Positions 34,716 to 45,300 of a stretch of DNA of 64,000 bases are shown one piece after another. How positions within the stretch are numbered: the first letter of the stretch is position 1; each line of letters opens with the position of its first letter. Location: contig CANCQK010000006.1 in the NCBI GenBank assembly GCA_947380295.1, positions 85,069-149,068 on the forward strand, in the 5' to 3' direction. The DNA is from Bdellovibrionales bacterium (lineage in GTDB: Bacteria; Bdellovibrionota; UBA1018). The position numbers and the translations under genes were made by a program. A model generated the notes under the pieces. That model worked only from the letters and a program-made list of their open reading frames with translations. It ran no database searches and was not told the DNA's origin.

Positions 34716-36710
34716 ATGAGCTTATCAATTGGTTTGGACCGGACGGGGCGGCTGCTAGGTAAAAATCTTCGGACTGGAATGATTCTCGCTGGGCTAACCC
34801 TCAGCGCAGGGACTCTTTCTTGGGCTGAAGAATTTCGTCCTGTGGAACAGCGGGATCTCAAGACCATTGAAGCCGCCTTTGGATCTAACGACCTAGAAAC
34901 TGCCGAAAAGCAGACCACCGTTTTCATCCGCTCCTACCCAAAAAGCCCTCTCCTGGGCTCCGTCGAGAATATTCGTGGACTGATCTTTCTCAAACAAAGA
35001 CGAACAGCACAGGCGATCCAAGCCTTTACCAAGGCCCTCGACTATGCTCCCACTGCCGCTTTTCAACAATATATTCTATACAACCTGGCTTCAGCACAAC
35101 TCGAGGGACGGGCAGCAGAAGAAGCCGAAGAAACGCTGCGTCAAATCCATCCAGAACTTCTCGACGCCGCCAACCAACTCAAGTTAATCACGTTACAAGC
35201 CTCCGTTTACGAACGAAAAAAGCAACCCATCGAGGCAGCAAACTACCTCTCCGGCATTGCTCGACAAAAGCCTGACACAGAAAATAAAGAGCAAGGCCAG
35301 CTCATCGCCAAGCTTTTTTACCAGGCCATGCAAAATATCTCAGACCTTGCCACTTTGGAAAAACTCCTCCAAGACCCCGACCACCAAGTTCTCGCGGATG
35401 CCATCCTTCTCCGACTTTCGGCGCTGGAGATGACCTCAGGCACACCCACTGCTGCAACACTCCATCTTAAAAAATTGATCGATACCTACCCCAAAAGCCC
35501 TCACCTGACTCAGGCTCGGGAATGGATCAGCCAAATCCAAGAGTCCTCCACGGTCGATCGAACCGCAATTGGCGTACTGCTTCCCCTCAAAGGTAGGCTA
35601 GCCAAATTTGGTACCAAAAGCCTCCAAGGCATCGAACTTGCTCTCGGGGTATTTGACTCCAAAGGTGAACCCCAGACTCCGCTCAAGCTCATCCTAGAGG
35701 ACGCTGGAGAGGAACCCGAAACCGCTGTCCAAGCCCTCAACCGCCTGGCCCTGAAGCATCATGTCGTTGCCGTCATCGGCCCCATGATGAGTAAGGGCGT
35801 TGAACTCGTGACAAAACGAGCCCAGGAACTGGGAGTACCCCTCCTCTCCCTCTCCCGCAGAGCAAACAGCACCCCTCTGGACTTTGTATTTCAGTCCGGA
35901 TTGACGCAACAACTCCAATCTTACGAAATTGCCCGCCACGCCATAGTCAACCTTGGACTCAAGAAGTTTGCGATCCTCTCACCCAACGACAAGCTGGGCA
36001 GCGAGTCGAGCCAAGCCTTCTGGGATGCAGTTGAGTCTCTAGGCGGTGAAATTGTCGGTTTTGAATCCTATGCAACCAGTGAAAACGATTTCAGACTCCC
36101 CGTCGATAAGCTCTCTGGCCTTTTTTACACCGAGGCACGGCAAGACGAACTCGACCGCCTTGCCAAAGAACGCGCCACCAATAATGTGACCAAGCGCACC
36201 CGCAAAACAGAGCAATTTTTTGCACTTAAGCCCATCGTGGATTACCAAGCCGTTTTCATCCCAGATGACGCTAAGCGCCTAGGACAGATCATGCCCACAT
36301 TCTCCTATAGAGACGTCGAGGGGATAAAATTTCTGGGAACCTCTGAGTGGAACTCGGCTGACTTTGTGAGTCGCGCTCAGACCTACGGAGAAAGCGCCTA
36401 CTTTGTGGACGCATTCTTCCAAGACACCGCCTCCGGTCAGGCTAAGAAATTTCTAGAGGATTATCGCGCAACATTTAATCAGGAACCCAGCTCACTAGAG
36501 GCACTCGCCTATGACGCTGCAAAAATCCTAACATCCCTTCTCGACACCTCTTCGAACGGACTCACACGGACTGAAATCAAAGACCGACTCACTCAAATTC
36601 GTGAATTTCCTGGGGCCACCGGTAGAATCACCTACAAAAATGGCCAATTCACGCGAGAACTCAAAGTCCTGACCGTGAAGGGTGGACTGATCAAGGACAC
36701 GAAGATCTAA
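34716..36710 (+). CDS. LpoA-like penicillin-binding-protein activator (TPR plus periplasmic-binding domain)
   Basis: A 664-residue exported protein. The N-terminus has a signal-like segment (RTGMILAGLTLSAGTLSWA), without a lipobox cysteine. Residues about 40-280 are TPR-type helical repeats (ENIRGLIFLKQRRTAQAIQAF and following). From about residue 285 a type I periplasmic-binding fold begins (IGVLLPLKGRLAKFGTKSL, VIGPMMSKGVELV, FAILSPNDKLGSES). This TPR-plus-binding-fold layout is that of LpoA, which activates the bifunctional PBP1A from the outer membrane side. E. coli LpoA is a lipoprotein; the missing cysteine here is a difference. It follows dnaJ after 27 bases and AAGGAT precedes the ATG. 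Confidence 0.82.
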   Translation: MSLSIGLDRTGRLLGKNLRTGMILAGLTLSAGTLSWAEEFRPVEQRDLKTIEAAFGSNDLETAEKQTTVFIRSYPKSPLLGSVENIRGLIFLKQRRTAQAIQAFTKALDYAPTAAFQQYILYNLASAQLEGRAAEEAEETLRQIHPELLDAANQLKLITLQASVYERKKQPIEAANYLSGIARQKPDTENKEQGQLIAKLFYQAMQNISDLATLEKLLQDPDHQVLADAILLRLSALEMTSGTPTAATLHLKKLIDTYPKSPHLTQAREWISQIQESSTVDRTAIGVLLPLKGRLAKFGTKSLQGIELALGVFDSKGEPQTPLKLILEDAGEEPETAVQALNRLALKHHVVAVIGPMMSKGVELVTKRAQELGVPLLSLSRRANSTPLDFVFQSGLTQQLQSYEIARHAIVNLGLKKFAILSPNDKLGSESSQAFWDAVESLGGEIVGFESYATSENDFRLPVDKLSGLFYTEARQDELDRLAKERATNNVTKRTRKTEQFFALKPIVDYQAVFIPDDAKRLGQIMPTFSYRDVEGIKFLGTSEWNSADFVSRAQTYGESAYFVDAFFQDTASGQAKKFLEDYRATFNQEPSSLEALAYDAAKILTSLLDTSSNGLTRTEIKDRLTQIREFPGATGRITYKNGQFTRELKVLTVKGGLIKDTKI

Positions 36711-36754
36711 GCAATTCTACTGCATAACTGCCATTCTTATGCTTTAATTAAATA

Positions 36755-37753
36755 ATGAAGGGTGCTCCCTACTTCAATCGATTAGGCTGGAATGAACTGA
36801 GGAGAGTTCTAGCTTTTTCACTGGCGCTCGCACCCATGTTCACGTTCAACCTACAGGCAGGCGGCTGGGTAGAAGCCACTCTCGCAAACCCCAACGGGGG
36901 TAAAATCTATCGCGAAGCTAATGACCAGAGTGAGCAACTCGGAGTCTACCCCAAAGCTACGCGCATGAAGGTTTACGCCCCTCCAAAGAATGGATTTTAT
37001 TCAATCTATTTAAAAGAAGCTTGGAAAGGGACCCAATACATTTGGATTTCAGAGCAGGACATTCGACTTAAAAATGCGGCCGGAGCGTTCCAGCGAAAAC
37101 CCCAAAACACCTCAACTGAGGACCTCACCCGCAATCAAGATACAAAAAAAGATGAAAAGCCAAAAAACTGGTCAATTGAACCCATGATCGGCTACTCGAC
37201 ATCACAACTGCTACAGACAGGATTGAACACCACGTACAGCATGACTGCAGTGACAGGTCAGCTCAATCTCAGGTACCAATTCCCGGAATCACCCCTGGAA
37301 ATTGCCGCCGATGGAAACTACACCCTTAACGCTCTCTCCTCGAGCCTGCCGGGCATTACAGCTCGCTATTTAAGAATCAATGGTAAGGGGGGCCTTGGTT
37401 TTGACATGGGTCCATTCAGAATAGACATTCTAGCAGGCCTGTGTTTGGACTCCCTGAGTGTCAATAATGACGGTTTTGGATACAAACCTTTTATTCTATC
37501 TGGAGTTTATCCATCAGCTACCCTGAACTTGGGGAAAAAATTCGCACTCTTAGCTCAAGCCCGGTACTTTCCCGACTTCAATAACCAGATGACCAGCCTA
37601 GAGCTAGTCTGGAGCGTAGGCCTTTGGTTTCGAACGACTGTGAATCAAAAGATTACAGTCCTTTATACTTCCTCGAAACTTGCATACGGCACCCTCGCCA
37701 CTGCCGGAATGGCTCTTCAATCAAACGAATTCAGCCTGGGATACTCGTTCTAA
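36755..37753 (+). CDS. Secreted protein with SH3-like domain and predicted outer-membrane beta barrel
   Basis: A 332-residue protein with a signal peptide (LAFSLALAPMFTFNLQAGG). Residues about 33-95 look like a bacterial SH3 domain (GGKIYREANDQSEQLGVYPKATRMKVYAPP). A charged linker rich in Lys and Gln follows, and from about residue 125 the sequence alternates polar and aromatic residues in strands (SIEPMIGYSTSQLLQTGLNTTY, LNLRYQFPESPLEIAADGNYT) and ends in YSF, the aromatic C-terminus of many outer-membrane barrels. I infer a peptidoglycan-contacting domain attached to a small barrel, but no exact family is recognised. No clear ribosome binding site precedes the ATG. Confidence 0.68.
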   Translation: MKGAPYFNRLGWNELRRVLAFSLALAPMFTFNLQAGGWVEATLANPNGGKIYREANDQSEQLGVYPKATRMKVYAPPKNGFYSIYLKEAWKGTQYIWISEQDIRLKNAAGAFQRKPQNTSTEDLTRNQDTKKDEKPKNWSIEPMIGYSTSQLLQTGLNTTYSMTAVTGQLNLRYQFPESPLEIAADGNYTLNALSSSLPGITARYLRINGKGGLGFDMGPFRIDILAGLCLDSLSVNNDGFGYKPFILSGVYPSATLNLGKKFALLAQARYFPDFNNQMTSLELVWSVGLWFRTTVNQKITVLYTSSKLAYGTLATAGMALQSNEFSLGYSF

Positions 37754-37807
37754 CTTCTATTCTCTATTCAGTATTCGTGTGATTTTCCAGGCTGGAAATC
37801 AAGCTGT

Positions 37808-37933
37808 TTTAGTTACTATTTAAAATAATAAAATTACTTTAGTTACGACTTTAAATAAGTCAATTCGGTTAACACTCGAAAACGCAGTGTGTCTTAATCT
37901 ACACATTTTTAAACTTATTTTTAATCATATAAT
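37808..37933 (+). promoter_or_regulatory. AT-rich regulatory-looking region before the fibre/hydrolase genes
   Basis: Within the 232-base gap ahead of the S74 gene, the nonamer TTTAGTTAC occurs twice in the same direction at 37808-37816 and 37838-37846, exactly 30 bases (about three helical turns) apart. It is followed by the inverted repeat GACTT-taaat-AAGTC (37848-37862). A perfect TATAAT lies at 37928-37933, 52 bases before the ATG, without a good -35 hexamer 17 bases before it. That combination would fit an activator-dependent promoter. Confidence 0.35.
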
Positions 37934-37985
37934 TTAAGGTAATGACACTAAATGTCGAAGGTTAAAAAAAGAGAGACAAGTTCCT

Positions 37986-39356
37986 ATGACGCGAACCCTA
38001 AAAGTCTTTAAAACTAGTCATTACTTTACTTGCCTCAACTTACTCTTGATCACACTGGCGGGCCAGAGTTGCACTCTTGGCGGAGAGCTCATCTCCAAAA
38101 ATAGCGAGCCTTTGATCACCGCAGCCTCAGTTACCAGCAACAGCATTCAGCTCACAGGAAACAATTTAGACCAAATCAATAATCTCACCCTAAGCGGTCC
38201 AAATTTTAGTCGGACAACGATTGCTAACCCATTTACGATCACATCTAAAACAGCGACAAGACTCACTGCAGTTTTAATTTCTTCGGCTGAAATTGTAGCG
38301 ACCCAAATGTATTCTTTGTTAATTTCAACGGCTCAAGCTAGTGGGACCCCAGCCATTTTTAACTTCCAAATTTCAGGACCTTCGACCCTCACCAACGGTG
38401 TTACAATTTCATCCGGAAATCTGAGTGTCAGCTCTGGGAGCATCACTTCCTCTGGCGCAGTCACTGCCGGGAGCATCACTTCCTCTGGCGCAGTCAACGC
38501 CCAGGGCATCACATCCTCTAATAATCCAGTGAATGTAATTACTACGGAAGATCCGACCTTCCCCTTTGGCGCCATTTTGAATTTAACTAACAAACCTACT
38601 GGCCCTGACGCCCCGTCTAGCAACGGGGCACTGAGACTCGTTGCACTCCAAAAAACAGCTGCTTTCGGAAACCAACCTGCTGCATGGCTCCAGTTTGGTT
38701 CAAACGCAAGCAGCGGACTCGAAGGGGGAGGTAAATTCTACATTTCAGCTTTGAATGACACAGGATCCGAATACTTCAGCATTATCGGACCTGCTGATCC
38801 AGTCCATAATGGACCAAAAGTAGGGATTGGCGAATACGATCCTCAAAAGCTGTTGCACGTAAGAGATTATTTTAGCAGCGGAAGCGTTGCGAGGTTTGAG
38901 AATACCTCAGGTCGTTGCGATCTAACCCCGTCCGCAGGAGCAGCCACTTGGAGTTGCTCCTCGGATGAACGACTCAAACGTGACATCCGCACCGTTGGAG
39001 GCGACGAGGTACTCGGAAAGCTTCAGAGTCTCCAGGCTGTCACGTACGCGCTAAAAAAAGAGCCGTCTGGGGCCCGTCATACGGGGTATTTAGCTCAACA
39101 GGTTCAAAAGATTGCTCCAGAGTTCGTTAGCCAAGGAGAGGATGGATTTCTTTCCGTCAGCTACACGGGCTTTATTCCCTGGATCACCGAAGCAGTTAAG
39201 GAGCTGACTCTACGGATCCAGCACCTCAGCGACTCAAAAAATGAAGAACTGAGAAAAATTAAGGAACTCGAAACAAAAATTAACCGACTTGAAATCGAAC
39301 TCAAGAAGCTTCAATTCAGGCCTGTGAGTGATCAGCCCGAAACACATGCTAGATAA
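37986..39356 (+). CDS. Surface fibre/adhesin-like protein with C-terminal S74 self-cleaving chaperone domain
   Basis: A 456-residue exported protein. The N-terminus has a hydrophobic core (YFTCLNLLLITLAG) ending in QSC, so Cys29 or near could be lipidated. Residues about 42-120 resemble an IPT/TIG-type Ig domain (EPLITAASVTSNSIQLTG). Residues 151-172 are an 11-residue tandem repeat, then an unknown tip-like domain. From about residue 320 comes an intramolecular chaperone of peptidase family S74, with the SDERLKRDI motif holding the expected catalytic Ser (about 326) and Lys (about 331), then AQQVQKIAPEFV. A coiled coil closes the protein. S74 domains trimerise fibres and then cut themselves off. 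It is known from phage tail spikes and, in Bdellovibrio, from trimeric surface fibres. Confidence 0.85.
   Translation: MTRTLKVFKTSHYFTCLNLLLITLAGQSCTLGGELISKNSEPLITAASVTSNSIQLTGNNLDQINNLTLSGPNFSRTTIANPFTITSKTATRLTAVLISSAEIVATQMYSLLISTAQASGTPAIFNFQISGPSTLTNGVTISSGNLSVSSGSITSSGAVTAGSITSSGAVNAQGITSSNNPVNVITTEDPTFPFGAILNLTNKPTGPDAPSSNGALRLVALQKTAAFGNQPAAWLQFGSNASSGLEGGGKFYISALNDTGSEYFSIIGPADPVHNGPKVGIGEYDPQKLLHVRDYFSSGSVARFENTSGRCDLTPSAGAATWSCSSDERLKRDIRTVGGDEVLGKLQSLQAVTYALKKEPSGARHTGYLAQQVQKIAPEFVSQGEDGFLSVSYTGFIPWITEAVKELTLRIQHLSDSKNEELRKIKELETKINRLEIELKKLQFRPVSDQPETHAR
38436..38501 (+). repeat. 33-base in-frame tandem repeat within the fibre gene
   Basis: Two copies of a 33-base unit (38436-38468 and 38469-38501) differ at only two positions near their ends, and a third, shortened and diverged copy follows to about 38519. 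Each unit encodes an 11-residue Gly/Ser/Thr/Ala block (GSITSSGAVTA). Being in frame, gain or loss of units would change fibre length without breaking the gene. Confidence 0.85.
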
Positions 39357-39373
39357 TGCGAGGGGAACTTTTT

Positions 39374-42300
39374 ATGAGGTTCAAACCGGCACATTCACTA
39401 ATAAAAATCACGCAATGGGTTCTGGTTGCTTTAATCTTTTTCCAAACACCAAGCGCTCAGGCGGACTGTTATAACAGCAGAAATGGGCTCGGCACCTGCT
39501 TACCCATCGCTCTTCAGTTTGCAGCTCAGGGGACCGCATGCCCAAATGAGAATATGTTAATTGCTGATCCACATGCCCTAGATTCGGCGCAATTAGTCAG
39601 CCCCTTTCGAGGGTTATCCACGCCCCCCTCAAGCGGACCACTGACTTCGATAGTTGGTGGAAAACCCTACATACTTTGCGACAAGTCACTTGAATTTTTA
39701 AACTATCTAGACGCTGGCCGCGAACTCCCAATCGAGGTCGTAATCTACCTCACAAACTTTCGGCAAAAGAGTTGTGACATGGGTTCAAATTACCCTTCAT
39801 TAGAATGTAGAGGGGAAGGGTTTGTCACTGGTGACTTCAAAAATCCCCGTGGACTCGCCACAGACATCACGGGAAATTTATATATCGCGGATACAGACAA
39901 TCACCGAATCTTAAGAATTGAAAACCCTGGAAGTCCGACCCAGGTAATCCGGGTGCTTGCAGGCTCTGGCACCCCAGGATACAGAGACTCGCGAGGGGTT
40001 GATGCGCAATTTAACTTTCCTGCCGCCCTTACGGTTGATCCAGCCGGAACTATTTATGTGGCTGATTCGCGTAATAATATGATTCGCAAAATCACACAAT
40101 CTGGCGTCGTCACCACGGTTGCCGGTACTTTAAAATTTGGGTATGGACAGGATGGTCCTGGTGATCAAGCCACCTTCAGCAATCCTCAAGGAATTGTGGC
40201 CGATGGCGCAGGGAATGTCTTTGTAGCAGACACCGATAACCATAAGATTCGCTTGATCTCACCTGTTGGCATCGTTTCCACCCTAGCAGGTTCATTAAAT
40301 GTTACAGAGGAATTCCGCGGTAATGTTGATGCAAGGGGAGCTGATGCACGGTTTTGGTGGCCCCGAGGGATCGCAGTCGATTCATTGGGAAACATCTATG
40401 TCACCGACGAAGGTAACTTCGCAATTCGAAAAATTGACAATACAGGAGCAGTGACCACTATCGCTCGTGATAGCACCATTGGTCGCCCTGAAGGGATCGC
40501 AATCGACTCACTTGGGAGACTCTACGTCTCGGGAGAGGTACGAGGAGGCGTCAGAACCATGACCCCAGATGATCCAGATTCCTTTTCCACTCCCGTTTGG
40601 ACAACCGGCACAATCAATTCGGCCACCCAAGGAATTGCTCTCGGACAAAATGGGAGTACCTATGTGATTCAGCCCCGTACCAATCGGGTCATTTTCCTTA
40701 CTCGATCGAATGCTGAAATTTACGCCCAATCGATTGACCTTAAATTTTCAGGAATTGATGGCGACGGTGCACCCGCACCTGGTGTTCCAGAAAACCATAC
40801 TTTTTCCACTCAAGCAACGATCTCCTGGGAAAAGCCAATAGCTGGTACAGTCTTGAGATACTCAGTCTGTGGCCCACCCACTGCGACGTCCCCTAGCTTA
40901 AGAGCAGGGGACCAACTGACATTCCGGCAATCAACCGACCTTACGTTTGGATTTTTTGATGGTAGTGAGACCACCCCTCGTATTATCCGCTCGATTTCCC
41001 TCACTAAGCCTTATGTTGCCGGGGATTGCATTGGACTCCAGGTAGGATCACTCCGCTTTTTTACTGCACAAGAATGCGGTACTTTAGGTGGGCGATACTT
41101 TAGTAACGGAGCAGGTTGGAGAAGTAGAAACCCTGATTTATTGTCCGAAGTAGATTCACGAAGTTACGGCGAGTGCCTTAAATCTGGAGGCGAGCCTGGT
41201 AGTTTTTCTGCTAGCCTGGGAGCACCTCTCAATGCTTCCTGTCCTGGCAAAGCCCAATGTCAAAGTCCCAGTAAGTCATCAAACCCAATCTTTTATAATT
41301 TTCGCGATGGGGAAACCTTTGGATACCCATTAGTCAGATTGTATGGAAATTTTCCATCTGGGGGCGAAGGCACTGTGACAGTCACTAATCTCAGCACCCA
41401 ACAATCTGCCCGATGGCCCATTTTCAATGATGATTATAAAGCTTTTGTCAAACTTGGGCCAGGGCCTAATCAAATCCAACTCAATTTCAACGGTGCGGTT
41501 CAAAATTTAACTCTCAACTATCAACCCCCATCCAATCCTGCCAAAACAGTAAAACTTTTCTTCTATCTCGGATCAGATGGGACAGGAGCTATCGATGCCC
41601 CACCAGGCATGGACAACTCCATGGCAGAGGCTATTAAAAGGATTCAAGTCGATGGCCTCATGCTTCAGTCTTTTTATGCTGAAACATTAAAGTCCTCAGT
41701 AGAAAAGCAAGAAGGATTAAGCAACTTGCCAAAATCTACATTTGCACTGGAGTTGAATCAGAATAATGATCCCATAGTCCACGTCGTCCGGGGTTCACAA
41801 AGTCAATTAGCCCTCTGGACTCGCAATAATGGCCCACAGGATCTGATCGATGCACGTACAATTTTCTCGTCCAACTCATCTTATGACCATCCCAACTCAC
41901 TTTTTTTAGGTTACACAGGAATTTCCCATTTAGATCCTGCAACAGGAAACTACCGCGCTGGCCTAGCAAACGGAGGAGGAGGTTCGGAACCATTTGGGTA
42001 TGGAATGGGTAGCATCGGGGGCGGCACTTCGATGATCCACTCAGGAAATTTGATTTTTCATCCCCGCTCTTTTGAGCAAATCGCTTCGGCTTTTGCTGAT
42101 GATACGCCTTTTGAGCCAGGCTATACTGTAGAAGACAGCGATGCTCGAGGCAATCGGTGGGGCTCTCTTACTTCGACCCTCGGTGGATGGGCTCATGAAG
42201 CAGGACATGGACTTGGCCTCTACCATCCTGATGCTTTTCCATTTTCGTTACCCAATGCACCGCCCTATGGGCCAACGACAGCCTATGGGGTTATGATCAG

Positions 42301-45300
42301 GGACGCAAGTTATCAACTCAATCGCTTCTTCATGGTTTTTGAAACACAAGGGGGTCGACGCGTTGCAGTAGGTCGAGAGGGGGACCTCGGGCCATCAGGC
42401 TTGGGGTTTTGGCAAGGCCCCGTCAATACCACCCCGCTCAAAAACAGCGTTTTCCTCGCTCCCCGCCATTCTATCGGTAGTTTTACTGTAAACTTAGAGA
42501 GCGACTTTAGCACTGCTTCAATTGCAAGCCGAAATGGGCAAGTCGCATTATCTTGGACCCCTGCATCTGGCGCAGACACCTACTCAATCTACTACGGAAC
42601 GCAATCAGGCAATTACCCAAATACCTACGCCACTGGCATTAGACAAAATCGAATTGTAATTAATGGATTGGAACCCAGTCGCACCTATTTTTTCAGGGTA
42701 AGGGCGTATGGTCAGCAGGGCTCTGATTACCAAAATTCTTCCAGTCAAGCGAACTCTACGATAACGGATGTTCCCCTTAATTTAACTCTGAATGCGTCAT
42801 TAGCGGGTGCCGTGAACTTTGCTTGGTCTCCGATGTCTGGAAATACTTACACCCTTTATCGCTCAAATACAGCAGGTCCAATCTATCAGTTTACTCCGGT
42901 GAGCTCATGCCAGAGCGTCTCAAGTTCACTAGGGACTTGCATCGACTCATCCAGTCAAGCTGGCAGCACCTACTACTATGTTCTGATCGCCACGAGCAGC
43001 GGTACAAACAGCAGGGTCAGTACCCCAACCATGACGATAACAATTCCAAGTCAAGCTGCTGAGGTAGTAACCCTCATCCCTGAGCCTAAGAACTTTGTAT
43101 TAGGCTCAGGGAGACTGAACCTCAGCAATTTAACTCAGATTATTTATCAAGAGCCATCCCTGAGTCCACTGGCAGCGGTACTGAGCGACGAAGTAAATCG
43201 AATAACTGGATACCGTTTGAGTGGCGTTCGATCCGACAGTGGAACTACAAACGGTATTCGCCTAGTAATTGACCCTAATTTAGCTAATGGATTCAGCAAT
43301 ACAGTAGGAACACCTTACTTTCCTCAGAGATTGGACATTACCAGTACTGGCGTAGTAGCCTCTGGTGCCGATTATGCAGCTGTTGCCCAGGCCACGGTCT
43401 CGCTCCTTCAACTTATAAAATCAAGCACCGATGGCTTTTACTTGCCGATCTCTTCTTTAATAGACTTCTCTCTGGCGCAATATCCAGGTGTAATGTTGGA
43501 CGTAGCAAGAAAAGCGACGACGCTACCTGAATTACTCCAAGTAGTAGAACTCTGCCGCCTTTACAAAGTGCGCTATCTGCATCTCCACTTAAATGACAAC
43601 GAAGGCTTTACTTTCCAGTCCACAGTTCTTCCCAATCTTGGCTCAGAAAGCGCGGGCAGTGGCCCCGGCCCCATCCGGCTTTCAAGGACTCAACTCAACA
43701 CCCTGATACAGTATGCCGAAAGCCGTGGGGTCACGATCGTGCCGGAACTAGAAACCGTTTTTCATGCTGGCACCATGATCACATCCTACCCCGAGATTTT
43801 TGGAGGGACAGGAAGCATCCTGAACCTTGCCAACGATGAAATGTATACTCGGGGCCTGTTTCCACTCATCGAAGAGATGTGCACCGTATTTTCTACATCA
43901 CCTTATTTTCACGTCGGAGGCGATGAGGCTGATTTAAATCAGCTGCGACGTTCGCCCACCTATTCAGGTTACCTACAAGCTCACGCTCTGAACGACGACG
44001 TTAACGACATTTATCGCTTTCATATGCAGCGCTTAAGCGATTACATAACTAGAACTTGCAACAAGAGGGTCATCGCTTGGGAGGACACTGGCATTCCTGG
44101 CATCATCACAATGAATTGGCACATTGGTTTTTACGGACCAGATTTGCATGGAGATGTGGCTAATCTCTTACAGGCTGGAAAGTCTGTAATCCAAGTGACC
44201 TGGACTCCGAGCACTTATACTTCTGTCTATTCAAATTTTAATTGGAGTCCTTTTGATGACTTGACACCACTCGGCCCAAACAATCTTGGGTCTGAGATGG
44301 TTCTCTGGGAACTGCCTGGCAGTCAAGCCGTGCCCTATCTTCGGTACAAGATCCCGCCGCGGCAAGAACGAACTTACGGTTATGGGGCAAATCACCGGAG
44401 TTATGAAGGATTTAGCTCAGCTCTGGCTGCCTTGGATGCCAAACTGGACACGCTTTTAGCTGGGTTCTCGATCACTGAATCAGGAGTCAATTCTGGCGTT
44501 TTACACTGGCTTATTTCACAATCCACCCCAGGGCCATTTTTAACTATGAATCCCCCATTTGGATTTCAAAAAAGTAATCATCCAAGTTTGAATTTAGGCG
44601 ATCAAAGCCCGGTCTCTGGCTCAACCATCCGCTACACCACCGACGGAACGAATCCCAACTCAACTTCAAATGTCGCAACTACGCCCATCCCGATTCCGAC
44701 AAGCTCAAGCGGCATCACCACGATTAAGGCTGCAAAATTTGACTCAAGTGGTGCCGCGATTGCAGATGGCATTAACGGGTATACGTGGCAACGAAGCTAT
44801 CGCTGGTTGCCCTTTTCGCTCGGATTCAATGGTCTTGTCCCGGCGACAAGCGCATCGACAAACGATGGTCCTCAATCAGCTACAGGAACCTTTCAGCATG
44901 GTAATGAAATGCAATTGTTCCTTTTTGACGCGGATAGTCCAGGAGTAGTCCGCTATTCAGTCTGTGGTCCCGTCACACCTCAATCTCCTAGCTTAAATCG
45001 AGGACAAAAACTGAATATCTTTGGAGACTCAACTATTTCTATTGGGTTCTTCTTTGATGATAGTCCTGTACCCGCCGCAAACTGGTCTGGCACATTCCGC
45101 CAAGACTATATTTCGCCTACTTGTATCGGCTTACAGGCAGGCGATGCGCAAACCGGCATCCGTTTATTCACCTCAGAGGAGTGCAGCATCCTCGGTGGTG
45201 GTTTCCGCCAAAATGCCAGGACTTGGCAAACACAGTTCCCAAACTTCATCTCTGACAGCGATGCTCGGATTTACGGTGAGTGCCTTCGTCCAGATGTAGG

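Noticed and set aside
38436..38519. Tandem repeat resembling a CRISPR or minisatellite array
   Set aside because: Units are directly adjacent without spacers, in frame and coding.
37986..39356. Prophage tail fibre
   Set aside because: No capsid, tail, integrase or lysis gene is near, and the protein has a bacterial export signal; S74 domains also occur in bacterial fibres.
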